From Deltaproteobacteria bacterium (lineage in GTDB: Bacteria; Desulfobacterota; Binatia; UBA9968), in assembly GCA_009692615.1 (NCBI GenBank), contig SHYW01000005.1:24298-88297 (forward strand): a DNA stretch of 64,000 nucleotides, in the 5' to 3' direction. Position numbers and translations under genes: made by a program. Position 1 is the stretch's first letter, and the number at the start of each line of letters is the position of its first letter. Positions 1 through 8,527 of the stretch are shown one piece after another. The notes under the pieces are model-generated. The model made no database searches. It worked only from the letters and a program-made list of their open reading frames with translations, and was not told where the DNA came from.

Positions 1-146
1 ACGAGACTGTCGAACAACTTAAGAAAGACGGCGTTAAGTTACTGCGCGCGCCGCACGACACCGCCGCGCGTGAGTCCAGAGAAAACGGCTGGCGCCGAGT
101 CGTCTTCGGCGGCCCGGACGGCGAGCAAATCGAGTTGCGAGGTTGA
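1..146 (+). CDS. VOC/glyoxalase-family protein, C-terminal fragment
   Basis: The window opens inside a gene read in frame 3, which ends at the TGA at 144-146. The visible 47 residues end in FGGPDGEQIELRG. A G-PDG-x-x-(I/L)-E-(L/F) ending is typical of the last beta strand of vicinal-oxygen-chelate proteins (glyoxalase I, bleomycin resistance), where the Glu is a usual metal ligand. The substrate cannot be told from the tail, and the rest of the gene lies outside the window. Confidence 0.55.
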   Translation, partial: ETVEQLKKDGVKLLRAPHDTAARESRENGWRRVVFGGPDGEQIELRG

Positions 147-149
147 AGA

Positions 150-215
150 AGGCAACAGGCAATAGTTAGAAAGAAACCACGGCCGGCCTTTACTTCTGGC
201 TATTGCCTGTTGCCT
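150..215. repeat. inverted repeat downstream of the VOC gene
   Basis: Bases 150-165 and 200-215 are perfect reverse complements (core GGCAACAGGCAATAG) around a 34-base loop that contains GGCCGGCC. The repeat starts a few bases after the stop of the upstream gene and ends before the zinc-ribbon gene. It could be a transcript-end hairpin or a dispersed palindrome. There is no clear T-run, so intrinsic termination is uncertain. Confidence 0.5.
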
Positions 216-241
216 AATGCCGATTGCCCAGGAGGCTCAAA

Positions 242-550
242 ATGTCCACGAACGAAAACAAAACCATCCACGTCGCCTGCCCTTGCTGCGACGCCATATT
301 GACCATCGATCCGACCCTCGCCGTCGTTCTCGACCACAAAATGCCGGTCAAGCCGCACATGGCGGTGAACTTGCAAGACGCCGTGAATCAAGTCAAGGGA
401 GAAGCCGGCCGGCGCGATGAAAAGTATCACCAAATCGCCGAAGCTGAAAAAAACAAATCCAAAGTTCTCGAAGCGAAATTCCAAGAGCTTTTCAAAAAAG
501 CGAAAGAAGAGCCGCTAGAAAAACCGCTCAAGGACATCGATCTGGACTAA
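242..550 (+). CDS. small zinc-ribbon hypothetical protein
   Basis: This is a 102-residue protein. I chose the ATG at 242 because AGGAGG sits just upstream (231-236); an in-frame start at 224 would lie ahead of that site. The N-terminus carries a CPCC knuckle (about residues 13-16) inside a short beta-rich stretch, as in zinc-ribbon or rubredoxin-knuckle proteins. There is only one cysteine pair, so metal binding would need other ligands or a dimer. The C-terminal half is charged and Lys/Glu rich, probably helical or coiled-coil. I do not recognise a characterised family. It lies between the VOC gene and the alcohol dehydrogenase on the same strand. Confidence 0.6.
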   Translation: MSTNENKTIHVACPCCDAILTIDPTLAVVLDHKMPVKPHMAVNLQDAVNQVKGEAGRRDEKYHQIAEAEKNKSKVLEAKFQELFKKAKEEPLEKPLKDIDLD

Positions 551-602
551 CCTACCGTTAGCAAAGCACCCGCCGCCTGCGCTGTAAGTACCAGATAAGC
601 CC

Positions 603-1603
603 ATGTGCGCGATGATTTTCGAAGAAGTCGCCCGCCGCTGCGCCGAGTCGATTGGCCCACGCCGCAGGCCGGCCCTGGGCAACTATTGATCCGCGTCCAC
701 GCCTGCGCGGTCTGCCGCACCGATCTCCATATTATCGACGGCGAATTGACCCAACCTAAACTGCCGCTCATTCCAGGTCATGAAATCGTCGGCAAGGTCG
801 CCGCTTTAGGCGAAGGTGTTACTCGATTTAAAATTGGCGACCGAGTCGGCGTGCCGTGGCTCGGATGGACCTGTGGCGAATGCGTGTATTGCCAGAACGG
901 CCGAGAGAATCTCTGCGATCGAGCGAAGTTTACCGGCTACACACTCGACGGCGGTTACGCGGAATACGCCGTCGCCGATCAACGTTTCTGTTTCCCAATT
1001 CCAGATTTTTACAGTGACGCCGAAGCCGCGCCACTGCTCTGCGCCGGATTGATCGGCTATCGAAGTTTGGTCAAAGCCGGCAACGCCAAACGCCTCGGCA
1101 TCTACGGCTTCGGCTCCGCCGCCCATATCGTCGCACAGGTGGCTAAATACCAACATTGCGAAGTCTACGCCTTCACAAGGCCAGGCGACGAAGCAGCAAA
1201 ACAGTTCGCCATGAATCTCGGCGCAGTTTGGGCCGGTGATTCGAATGAATTGCCGCCAGTGAAGCTCGATGCCGCGATCATCTTCGCACCGGCGGGCGAA
1301 CTGATTCCGCAAGCCCTGAAAGCGGTCGGCAAAGGCGGCGCCGTCATCTGCGGCGGCATCCACATGAGCGACATCCCGTCGTTTCCCTATTCAATCCTCT
1401 GGGAAGAACGATCCATCAGCTCCGTCGCCAACTTAACCCGCCGCGACGCCGAAGAGTTCATGGCGCTCGCGCCGAAAGTTCCGGTGCGCACGGAAGTCCA
1501 GACGTTTTCACTGGAAGAGGCGAATGAAGCTCTCATTCAGCTGCGTAGCGGAAAGATTCAAGGCGCGGCTGTGCTGACAACCACCGCCTCGAACGAAAAA
1601 TAA
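603..1603 (+). CDS. zinc-dependent alcohol dehydrogenase (MDR family), N-terminal frameshift
   Basis: This is a medium-chain zinc alcohol dehydrogenase, predicted to oxidise an alcohol with NAD(P). The frame open from 605 carries the catalytic zinc ligands Cys37 and the GHE at 58-60. It also has the four structural-zinc cysteines C90, C93, C96 and C104, and a Rossmann stretch near GIYGFGSAAH. The expected start for this family (M-x-A-M-x-x-E-E) is instead found in the next frame, with ATGs at 603 and 612. That frame meets the main one at about 630-640, where one C appears to be missing. Restoring it gives a continuous protein of about 333 residues, the normal family length. Either the N-terminus is truly shifted or the base call is wrong. 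Confidence 0.8.
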
Positions 1604-1610
1604 ATTCGAC

Positions 1611-2540
1611 TTAGTCAGCTGTCTGCAGCGGCTTGATTACTTCCTTCGCCAAAATTCCAACTTGCTCGCGCCATCCGTCGAACGGTCCAGACGGCCGCAT
1701 GATGAACTTGGTCGCTCCAGCGGCGATGTAGGCTTGAATTTTCGCACGCACATGGTCGGGAGTACCGAAGGCGGTGAATTCACTGGTCGGTAAATCGGCT
1801 CGCGAGCGAATCAAGCGTCCGGCAATCTCGAACGCCTTCTGAGCACTATCAGCGAAGTAAAAAGGAATCAGCACACCGTAGTGATCTTTGGGAACTGCGC
1901 GGTTCGCTTCAGCGGCGTAGCTGCGGATTGAACTAATTCCGATTTCAATTTCAGCTGGAGAAACCGAGGACACTAGCCAGCCGTCGCCCAGTCGCCCTGT
2001 TCTTCTAAGCGCCGCTTCGCTGCGTCCGCCGATCCAGATTGGCGGCCCTTTTTTCTGCCATGGCCGCGGCGTGATCGTGACATCTTCTACGGAAAAGTAT
2101 TTGCCGGCAAACGTAACGTTTTCTTCCGTCCAGAGCCGGCGCATCAGTACGATCATCTCATCGGTGCGGCCAGCGCGCTCTTTCTTGCTGATGCCGACGG
2201 CTTGCAAATCTTTCGACTCATCGCCGCCGAGACCGATGGCCGGAAACAAACGGCCTTGAGAAAGAAAATCGAGCGTCGCCAGTTCTTTGGCGAGCACGAT
2301 CGGATTTCGCGTCGGCAACACCAGCGTGCTGGTGCCGAGCTTCATGTTGCGTAGCCGGCCGGCGATGAAGGAAAGAAACGCGATCGGTTCGAGGGTTAAC
2401 GCGGAAGAAACCAATCGATCGCTCACCCACAGGGAATCGACGTCGAGGGATTCAAAAAAGTCCACCAGATCGACAATCGCGCCGGGTGATAAATCTTTGT
2501 TTGGCCATTGACCGAGCGCGATGCCGATACGGACTTTCAT
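1611..2540 (-). CDS. LLM-class F420/FMN-dependent oxidoreductase
   Basis: This 309-residue protein has the bacterial luciferase-like TIM-barrel fold. Supporting motifs are a GIALGQW first strand, a Trp-Val-Ser-Asp stretch after strand two, TLVLPTRNP around strand three and RPWQKKGPPIWIGG before the flavin phosphate site. Members oxidise small organic substrates with reduced flavin or F420. The substrate is not evident. The gene sits 9 bases before the start of the convergent ADH end and just downstream of a binding-protein gene on the same strand, so the two are probably co-transcribed. A related gene starts at 63657. Confidence 0.85.
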   Translation of the reverse strand: MKVRIGIALGQWPNKDLSPGAIVDLVDFFESLDVDSLWVSDRLVSSALTLEPIAFLSFIAGRLRNMKLGTSTLVLPTRNPIVLAKELATLDFLSQGRLFPAIGLGGDESKDLQAVGISKKERAGRTDEMIVLMRRLWTEENVTFAGKYFSVEDVTITPRPWQKKGPPIWIGGRSEAALRRTGRLGDGWLVSSVSPAEIEIGISSIRSYAAEANRAVPKDHYGVLIPFYFADSAQKAFEIAGRLIRSRADLPTSEFTAFGTPDHVRAKIQAYIAAGATKFIMRPSGPFDGWREQVGILAKEVIKPLQTAD

Positions 2541-2549
2541 AAATTGGAA

Positions 2550-3548
2550 TTACTTTTCGTAAAGCTTCTTGATGAAGCCGCTCTTGTCGAGCTCTTCGAC
2601 GAAACTCGAATCGACAAAATCTTCCGGCTTGTATTTGCTTACCTCGGGGCGGGTCGCCGCGACATATTCGAAGCTGGTCTTCATGCCTTTGAGATTGGGA
2701 TACGGCGCCGCCAAGCGATGCTTGGCGAACAGCTCCCAAGACTCCTGCGCCATCGCCTCATCGTTCAAACGGAGCATTTTCTTGATCACTCGCTTGCCCA
2801 GTTCCGGTTCCTGCTTGAAGCGCGCGATGCCTTCGATATGCGCGCGCATGTAGCGCATGACGAAATCGCGGTCTTGCTTGATCTGCGTGCGCGTCGTGGC
2901 GATTTCACTCCAGGGATAATCGACCTCTTTGAAAAAATCCCAGAGGATGTGAAAGCCGCTGCGCTGGGCGAAGATGTAATTGGGATGGGATAGCGTCGCC
3001 ATCGGAATCCGCCCCTGCTGTAGCGCGACGAACCGGTCGGTGTCCGTGCCGAGCTGCAGCAAGGCGAAATCTTTGTCCGCATTGAGCCCCTTGATACGGG
3101 CGAGATGTCGAACCAAAAAATCGCTCAGGCCGCCGTAAGGCGTCACGCCCACCGCTTTGCCTTTCATGTCCTCGGTACGTTTGATGTCCGGCCGCGCCAT
3201 CAAATATTGAATCACGCCCGGCATCGTGTGCGCCAAGATCACCATGTCCGAGCCCGACAACACTGAGTTGATCACCGTCGGCGTGGCGATCGGCGATATC
3301 TGCACGCTGCCGGAGATCAGCGCTTTGGAAGCGATGCCCGAACCGTTCACGGCCACCGGCTCGACGTCGAGCCCGTACTTCTCAAAAATCTTCGCCTCTT
3401 TGGTGAAATAAATAATGATGTTGCCCATGCTGACGGCGGGCACACCGACTTGAACTTTTCTGAGCGCGCGGGTTTGCGCAACGAGTAACGACGGCGCCGA
3501 CCAACTGACGAGCAGCACAGCGGCAAACAGCAAGCATGATTTTTTCAC
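2550..3548 (-). CDS. NMT1/SsuA-type ABC transporter substrate-binding protein
   Basis: This is a periplasmic binding protein of about 332 residues in the NMT1/TauA/SsuA family. I chose the GTG at 3548 because GGAGGG lies just upstream and it places a typical signal peptide (KKS, then a hydrophobic run, then Ala-Gln) at the N-terminus; an in-frame ATG 39 bases upstream is less likely. Family features are RKVQVGVPAVSMGN, a KYGLDVEPV strand, GKAVGVTPYGG and the PEDFVDSSFVEELDKSGF tail. No permease or ATPase is adjacent, as with its paralogues at 10916 and 13226. It probably pairs with a distant transporter or acts as a sensor. The ligand is unknown. Confidence 0.85.
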   Translation of the reverse strand: MKKSCLLFAAVLLVSWSAPSLLVAQTRALRKVQVGVPAVSMGNIIIYFTKEAKIFEKYGLDVEPVAVNGSGIASKALISGSVQISPIATPTVINSVLSGSDMVILAHTMPGVIQYLMARPDIKRTEDMKGKAVGVTPYGGLSDFLVRHLARIKGLNADKDFALLQLGTDTDRFVALQQGRIPMATLSHPNYIFAQRSGFHILWDFFKEVDYPWSEIATTRTQIKQDRDFVMRYMRAHIEGIARFKQEPELGKRVIKKMLRLNDEAMAQESWELFAKHRLAAPYPNLKGMKTSFEYVAATRPEVSKYKPEDFVDSSFVEELDKSGFIKKLYEK

Positions 3549-3668
3549 GGCGAAGCCCTCCGTCACGGACGATCTTTTCACAGGCATTTAGTCCAGCTGA
3601 CAAGAATATGTCAATGCGCTCCCGCAGCGTTGACAAACCCCGCGCGATTGAATTAAGTCAGACCCATC

Positions 3669-4688
3669 ATGTTACCCACATTACCACGGGAAAATTTGTT
3701 GGAACTGTGCCGGCGCATGTTCGTTATCCGTCACTTCGAAGAGAGCTTAGTAGCGTTGCACGACCAAGGCGTGTTCGGCGGCCACTACCATCTTTACGTC
3801 GGCCAAGAAGCCACCGGTGTGCCGGCGCTCTCCTGTCTCAGCGCCGATGATTATCTCTTCACCACGCACAGAAACCATGGCCACCTGCTCGCCCGCGGCG
3901 TCGAACCGAAGCGCTTGTTCTCCGAAATCCTCGGCCGCGTCGACGGACTGAATAAGGGTAAAGGCGGCTCGTTTCATTCGGTCGCACCTTCGTTGGGATT
4001 TCTGCACAGCTCGGGCGTCGTCGCCGGCATCATTCCGCTGTCCACCGGCACCGCCTACGCGTCCAAGGCGCAAAAAAACGGCCGCCTGACGGTTTGCCTG
4101 TTCGGCGACGGCTCGTTGGAAGAGGGCGCGGCGCCGGAGGCGTTCAACATCGCGTCATTGTTAAAATTGCCCGTGCTGTTTCTCTGCGAGAACAACGGCA
4201 AGTACGGCTCGGGCCGCGCCGTTGCCGCGGCGCAATCTAGTTCCATGGCCGCCTATCCGCTGACCGATTTACCCAAGGCGTATAAAATTCCCGCCCAGCA
4301 GATCGACGGCATGGACGCCGGCCTGGTACACGGGACGATTTCTCAAGCGGTGGAAAAAATTCGCCGCGGCGAGGGGCCGCAGTTTGTCGAAGCCCAAACC
4401 GTGCGCTTTCCCGGCAGCGAGACCAATTGGCCGACGGTGCCGGTAAAGACCGATACCATGCTCGCTTGGGATGTTAGCAGCGCGCCGGAAAAATCCCGCG
4501 AGTGGTATCGCTCCTGCGATCCGCTGCTGATTTATATTCGCGAACTGGCCGACGCCAACCAAGCGAGCAAAGATGAGATCGCCGCGATCGAAGCGCAAGT
4601 GAAAAAAGAAATCGCCGCCGCCGTCGAGTTCGCCGTTAACAGTCCCTATCCTAAACTGGAAGAAGCCGAGAGGCATTACTTCGCTTAA
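3669..4688 (+). CDS. thiamine-diphosphate dehydrogenase E1 alpha-like subunit, divergent
   Basis: This 339-residue protein is homologous to the E1 alpha subunit of 2-oxoacid and acetoin dehydrogenases. The ThDP-binding motif runs from GDG at 146-148 to ENN at 174-176. The active-site THRNHGH is near residues 66-72. Normal E1 alpha proteins have an RGHxxxD-like mobile loop, seen in the paralogue at 5750. Here the corresponding segment (246-254) reads RFPGSETNW and lacks the loop histidine. The beta subunit follows after 9 bases, so they form one transcription unit. The altered loop suggests a different acyl acceptor or no E2 partner. The substrate is unknown. Confidence 0.8.
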   Translation: MLPTLPRENLLELCRRMFVIRHFEESLVALHDQGVFGGHYHLYVGQEATGVPALSCLSADDYLFTTHRNHGHLLARGVEPKRLFSEILGRVDGLNKGKGGSFHSVAPSLGFLHSSGVVAGIIPLSTGTAYASKAQKNGRLTVCLFGDGSLEEGAAPEAFNIASLLKLPVLFLCENNGKYGSGRAVAAAQSSSMAAYPLTDLPKAYKIPAQQIDGMDAGLVHGTISQAVEKIRRGEGPQFVEAQTVRFPGSETNWPTVPVKTDTMLAWDVSSAPEKSREWYRSCDPLLIYIRELADANQASKDEIAAIEAQVKKEIAAAVEFAVNSPYPKLEEAERHYFA

Positions 4689-4697
4689 GAGCTAACT

Positions 4698-5669
4698 ATG
4701 AGAGAGCTTGCCTACTACGAAGCCAAATTCGAAGCGCTCGACGAAATCATGAGCGCCGACGAGCGCGTTCATCTAATCAACGGCACGTTTCTAAGTCTCA
4801 GTCCGCACCGTCACGTCTATCAAAACCTGCAAAAGAAATTCAGCGCACGCATGTTCGCCCCGCCGATTTCTGAATTGGGTTTTTGCGGCCTCGCCACCGG
4901 CGCGGCGATGGCTGGGCTGCGGCCGATCGTCGATCTGAGCACCGGCAGTTTCATCTACGAAGCTTGGCCCCAGGTCGCCAACGAAGCGGCCAATGCTTTT
5001 TCAATGTCCGGCGGGCAAACCCGCGTGCCGGTGGTGTTTCATCTGTTTCACGGCTTGCGCGGCGGCGGCGCGGCGCAGCATTCCGGCAGCCCGCAAGCGA
5101 TGTTATGGAACGTGCCGGGATTGGAAATCGTTATTCCGTCGTCGCCGCGCGATGTCAAAGGTCTTTTGAAAACCGCCGTCGCCAGCGACAACCCGACGAT
5201 CTTCGTCGATCATACTCGATTGCTCGACATCCGCGGCGACGTGCCGGAAAACGACAAAGCGATTCCGTTCGGCGTCGCCGATATCAAACGGACCGGCGGC
5301 GATGTCACTTTAATCGCAACATCCTTTACAGTCCAAGTTGCGCTTGGCGCGGCGGCGAAACTCGCCAAGGAAGGCATCGAAGTCGAAATCGTCGACCCGC
5401 GCACCTTGGTGCCCTTCGATCTCGCGACCATACTCTCGTCGCTGGATAAAACTCATCGCGTGGTGATCGCCGACGAAACTCATCAAAGCTGCGGCGTCGG
5501 CGCCGAGATCGCCGCGCGCATCGCCGAAACCGGCTTCGATAAATTAAAAACCCGCATCCGCCGGGTCTCGACCCTCGACGTGCCGGTGCCCTACAGCCCG
5601 CCGTTGGAAGCCCACATCGGCCCATCCGAAGCGCGCATCATGGAAGCCGTGCGCGCGGCGGTGGCGTGA
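4698..5669 (+). CDS. thiamine-diphosphate dehydrogenase E1 beta-like subunit
   Basis: This 323-residue protein has the transketolase-type pyrimidine-binding domain followed by the transketolase C-terminal domain. The cofactor-activating glutamate is present in the PISELGF segment (near residue 57). The GLRPIVDL and MSGGQTRVP segments are family signatures, and EIVDPRTLVPFD marks the C-terminal domain. The N-terminal strand normally carrying GEDV is divergent. The gene pairs with the upstream alpha subunit. No E2 or E3 gene is in the window, so the complex may borrow these from elsewhere or act as a standalone ThDP enzyme. Confidence 0.8.
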   Translation: MRELAYYEAKFEALDEIMSADERVHLINGTFLSLSPHRHVYQNLQKKFSARMFAPPISELGFCGLATGAAMAGLRPIVDLSTGSFIYEAWPQVANEAANAFSMSGGQTRVPVVFHLFHGLRGGGAAQHSGSPQAMLWNVPGLEIVIPSSPRDVKGLLKTAVASDNPTIFVDHTRLLDIRGDVPENDKAIPFGVADIKRTGGDVTLIATSFTVQVALGAAAKLAKEGIEVEIVDPRTLVPFDLATILSSLDKTHRVVIADETHQSCGVGAEIAARIAETGFDKLKTRIRRVSTLDVPVPYSPPLEAHIGPSEARIMEAVRAAVA

Positions 5670-5749
5670 CTCAGTTTTTAGTTGTGAGTTTTTAGTTTTT
5701 AGTTATCGTGGAAAGCTTCTTGCTCATCTAACACATCGCGAACGTCTTG

Positions 5750-6724
5750 ATGGCCACTAAGAAAGTTAATCCAAAAGAGATCGTCGATCTCCTACGCCGC
5801 ATGTGGCTGATCCGCGCCTTCGAGGAAAAACTCTCGGCACTTTACGCCGAACGGCAAGTGGTCGGCTTACTCCATCTCGGCATCGGCCAGGAAGCGGTGG
5901 CCGTCGGTGCGCTGAGTTCATTGCGTGCTGACGATTACGTCTACGGCGGCCACCGTTCTCACGGCCACGCCATTGCTAAAGGCGCCGATGTGAATAAATT
6001 GATGGCCGAGATCGCTGGCCGCGCCAGCGGTTACTGCGGCGGCAAGGGCGGATCGATGCATATCGTCGCCAAAGAGTGCGGCTTCATCACCGCCACCGGC
6101 GTAGTCGGTGGGACAATTCCACTGGCCCTCGGCGCCGCGTTCGCGGCCAAGGAAAGAAAGAAAAGCCAGCTTGCCGTGGTTTTTTTCGGTGACGGCGCCG
6201 GCCAAGTCGGGCTATTTCACGAGTCGCTCAACATCGCCAGCCTCTGGCATCTGCCGGTGATTTTTATCTGCGAGAATAACGGCTACGCCGAATTCACGCC
6301 GCTCTCGGCGCATACCAACATCGAACGGCTCGCGCAGCATGCCAAGACATATAAAATTCCCGCAAGCACCGTCGACGGCAACGATCTATTCGCCGTGCGC
6401 GACGCCATGACCGAAGCGATCGCCACCTGCCGCGCCGGCAAAGGTCCGGCGTTCGTCGAATGTTTAACCCACCGACTGCGTGGCCACTACGAAGGCGATC
6501 CGGCGAAGTATCGTGAATTGTCCCAGCTCACCGAGTGGAAGAAAAAAGATCCCATCGCCCGCGTCGCCCGCGTGTTGAAAAGCAAGAAAGCGATCACTGA
6601 CAAAGAACTGCAAGCGATTGAAGACGAAGCCCGCGCGCGAATCGAAAAGGCGGCGGAATTTTCCTTGTCATCACCCTGGCCGGCGGACAACGAAGTCGAC
6701 ACCCAAGTTTACGTAACGACATGA
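5750..6724 (+). CDS. acetoin/pyruvate dehydrogenase-type E1 alpha subunit
   Basis: This 324-residue protein is a canonical E1 alpha. It has GGHRSHGHAIAKG near residue 66, a ThDP motif from GDG at 147-149 to ENN at 175-177, and the mobile active-site loop RGHYEGD at 244-250 that contacts the lipoyl domain of E2. I chose the ATG at 5750; a TTG three bases earlier is also possible. It begins the second E1 pair, 80 bases after the first. The acetoin-dehydrogenase (AcoA-like) type is the closest guess by eye, but the substrate cannot be fixed from sequence. Confidence 0.85.
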   Translation: MATKKVNPKEIVDLLRRMWLIRAFEEKLSALYAERQVVGLLHLGIGQEAVAVGALSSLRADDYVYGGHRSHGHAIAKGADVNKLMAEIAGRASGYCGGKGGSMHIVAKECGFITATGVVGGTIPLALGAAFAAKERKKSQLAVVFFGDGAGQVGLFHESLNIASLWHLPVIFICENNGYAEFTPLSAHTNIERLAQHAKTYKIPASTVDGNDLFAVRDAMTEAIATCRAGKGPAFVECLTHRLRGHYEGDPAKYRELSQLTEWKKKDPIARVARVLKSKKAITDKELQAIEDEARARIEKAAEFSLSSPWPADNEVDTQVYVTT

Positions 6725-6755
6725 ACCGTAGGGGCGAAAAATTTTTCGACCTCCG

Positions 6756-7748
6756 ATGAATTTAAAATCGACCATGCCCCAACAAACCTATCTCGAAGCG
6801 ATCCGCGCCGGACTCGAAGAAGAACTGCGCCGCGACTCGTCGGTTTACATTTTCGGTGAAGACGTCGCCCTGGGCGGCCCCTTCGGCGTCACCAAAGGCT
6901 TGGCGGAAACCTTCGGCGTCAACCGCTTGGTCAACACACCGATCAGCGAAGCGACCGTCATGGGCATCGCCATCGGCGCCGCCAGCGCGGGACTGCGGCC
7001 GGTGATTGAAATCATGTTCATCGACTTCATCACCCTGGCGATGGATCAGCTGGTCAATCACGCCGCGAAACTGCATTACATGTCCGGCGGGCAACTGAAA
7101 ATTCCGCTGACGGTGCGCGTCCAGTGCGGCATCAGCGGCGCCATGGGCGCGCACCATTCGCAAAGTTTAGAAGCGTGGCTCGCGCATGTGCCGGGATTGA
7201 AAGTAGTCATGCCGGCCAACGCCGCCGACGCCAAAGGTTTGCTGAAATCAGCGATCCGCGACGACAACCCGGTGGTCTTCATCGAACATCGCGGTCTCTA
7301 TTGGACCAAAGGCGAAGTTCCCGCGGGCGACACCATCGTGCCCATCGGCAAAGCATCCGTGCTGCGCCAAGGCGAACAACTAACTATTGTAGCGCTGTCG
7401 AGCATGATCGGTCCGGCATTAGCCGCTGCGAATGATTTGGAATCGGAAGGCATCTCAGTGGAAGTCATCGACCCGCGCACGGTCTCGCCTCTCGATGTGG
7501 GAACCATGACGGAATCGGTCAAGAAAACCGGTCGCGCGATTGTCGTTCACGAAGCAGTCGAGCAAGGCGGCATCGGCGCCGAGATCGTCGCGCGCCTGCA
7601 GCAGGAAGTTTTTTACTATCTCGACAGCCCGATCATGCGCGTCGCTGCCCCTTTCGCGCCGGTGCCCGCCGGACCGACGCTGGAAAAACATTTTCTGCCC
7701 AGTAAAGAAAGAATCATCGCAGCGGCGCGCGCGGCGTTGCGCTGTTGA
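6756..7748 (+). CDS. acetoin/pyruvate dehydrogenase-type E1 beta subunit
   Basis: This 330-residue protein is a canonical E1 beta. It has the EDVALGGPFGVTKGL segment, the catalytic glutamate in NTPISEA, LHYMSGGQLKIP, and DPRTVSPLD in the C-terminal transketolase domain. An internal ATG at 6774 is an alternative start and would remove only six residues. It follows the alpha subunit after 31 bases. Together with 5750 it should form an alpha2beta2 ThDP decarboxylase that hands an acyl or hydroxyalkyl group to an E2 protein. No E2 or lipoamide dehydrogenase is encoded nearby. Confidence 0.88.
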   Translation: MNLKSTMPQQTYLEAIRAGLEEELRRDSSVYIFGEDVALGGPFGVTKGLAETFGVNRLVNTPISEATVMGIAIGAASAGLRPVIEIMFIDFITLAMDQLVNHAAKLHYMSGGQLKIPLTVRVQCGISGAMGAHHSQSLEAWLAHVPGLKVVMPANAADAKGLLKSAIRDDNPVVFIEHRGLYWTKGEVPAGDTIVPIGKASVLRQGEQLTIVALSSMIGPALAAANDLESEGISVEVIDPRTVSPLDVGTMTESVKKTGRAIVVHEAVEQGGIGAEIVARLQQEVFYYLDSPIMRVAAPFAPVPAGPTLEKHFLPSKERIIAAARAALRC

Positions 7749-7769
7749 TAAGAATTGTCCGAGGAAAGC

Positions 7770-8023
7770 CATATCGCTACGCATCGATTCCGACACCCAT
7801 TTCAGACCCTGCGACGCCTGCGCCGATTTAGATCCCAAGTACGCAAGCAAGGCCCACGCTTGGTAGAGCTGACACCGGAACGGCTGCGCATCGAATATCC
7901 GGCGCAGGTACCGTGCTCAAAGCCAGGGAAGGGCTGAGCCACCGCGACCTCGACAACCTACTCGGCGACACCGCCAATGAGTTCTGCGGCATAGAACGCC
8001 AAGCACTTTCCCATGTCACATAA
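7770..8023 (+). pseudogene. amidohydrolase N-terminal remnant with two frameshifts
   Basis: Three consecutive frames together read as the first part of an amidohydrolase. They are LRIDSDTHF to DPKYASK, then GPRLVELTPERLRIEYPAQ, then AREGLSHRDLDNLL, ending at the TAA at 8021. The breaks are near 7850 and 7910, and each is explained by one missing base. The expected ATG is absent although GAGGA lies at the right distance (7761-7765). The remaining roughly 250 residues of such an enzyme are missing. The full-length relative in this window is at 12016. The fragment follows the E1 beta gene, so the pair may once have had a downstream hydrolase. Confidence 0.65.
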
Positions 8024-8203
8024 ACTTACATCTGACATCGATGTCGTGTCGTTGTCATTTCAGACATGGCAACAACTGCCAACGCCGCAATCGCCCGCCA
8101 AGACAAATCCCAACGAAGTCGCGCTATTGTCTGCTTGGAGCCAGCGCCAGAACACTGGCATATCGCTTGCTCAATGCGTAGTCATCTTTACACGGAGGAT
8201 GAA

Positions 8204-8413
8204 ATGGACGCGGGCTTAGTCAAAAAATCGAATGTCATCAATCTGGACCGGCAGCATCTGCATGCGGCAGAATGCACGAAATGCGGTGCCAAGATTTATC
8301 CCACGTCGTTGCTCGAACCCCATCTAACGCGCCACCGCCGGCGCCAACGCTGGGTCAATGCCGAGCTGAGAAAATTGCAATATACCTTCGCTCATATGCG
8401 CGACATCGCTTAA
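8204..8413 (+). CDS. small C2H2 zinc-finger-like protein
   Basis: This is a predicted 69-residue protein. I chose the ATG at 8204 because GGAGG lies at 8194-8198; the frame is open further upstream to 8066 but without a ribosome site. The centre reads ECTKCGAKIYPTSLLEPHL and then TRH, a Cys-x2-Cys-x12-His-x3-His arrangement like a classical C2H2 finger. A basic stretch (RHRRRQRW) follows immediately. Such fingers are uncommon in bacteria (Ros/MucR type). A DNA or RNA binding role is inferred only. The upstream 180 bases contain a TGACATCGATGTCG dyad (8034-8047) that could be regulatory. Confidence 0.55.
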   Translation: MDAGLVKKSNVINLDRQHLHAAECTKCGAKIYPTSLLEPHLTRHRRRQRWVNAELRKLQYTFAHMRDIA

Positions 8414-8427
8414 CACCGTTTCCCGAA

Positions 8428-8446
8428 CTTCCCCAATAGGGGGAAG
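8428..8446. terminator. possible hairpin after the C2H2 gene
   Basis: CTTCCCC (8428-8434) pairs with GGGGAAG (8440-8446) across a five-base loop, 15 bases beyond the stop codon. No U-run follows, so this is either a weak terminator or part of the GC-rich intergenic repeat text that continues to about 8510. Confidence 0.35.
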
Positions 8447-8527
8447 CTCCCCTGGCCAGCCCGCGCCACTCCCCCAACGGGCGCGGACTGGTCCCTCCCC
8501 CTTCGGGTGATAATTCGTTTCGTAACT

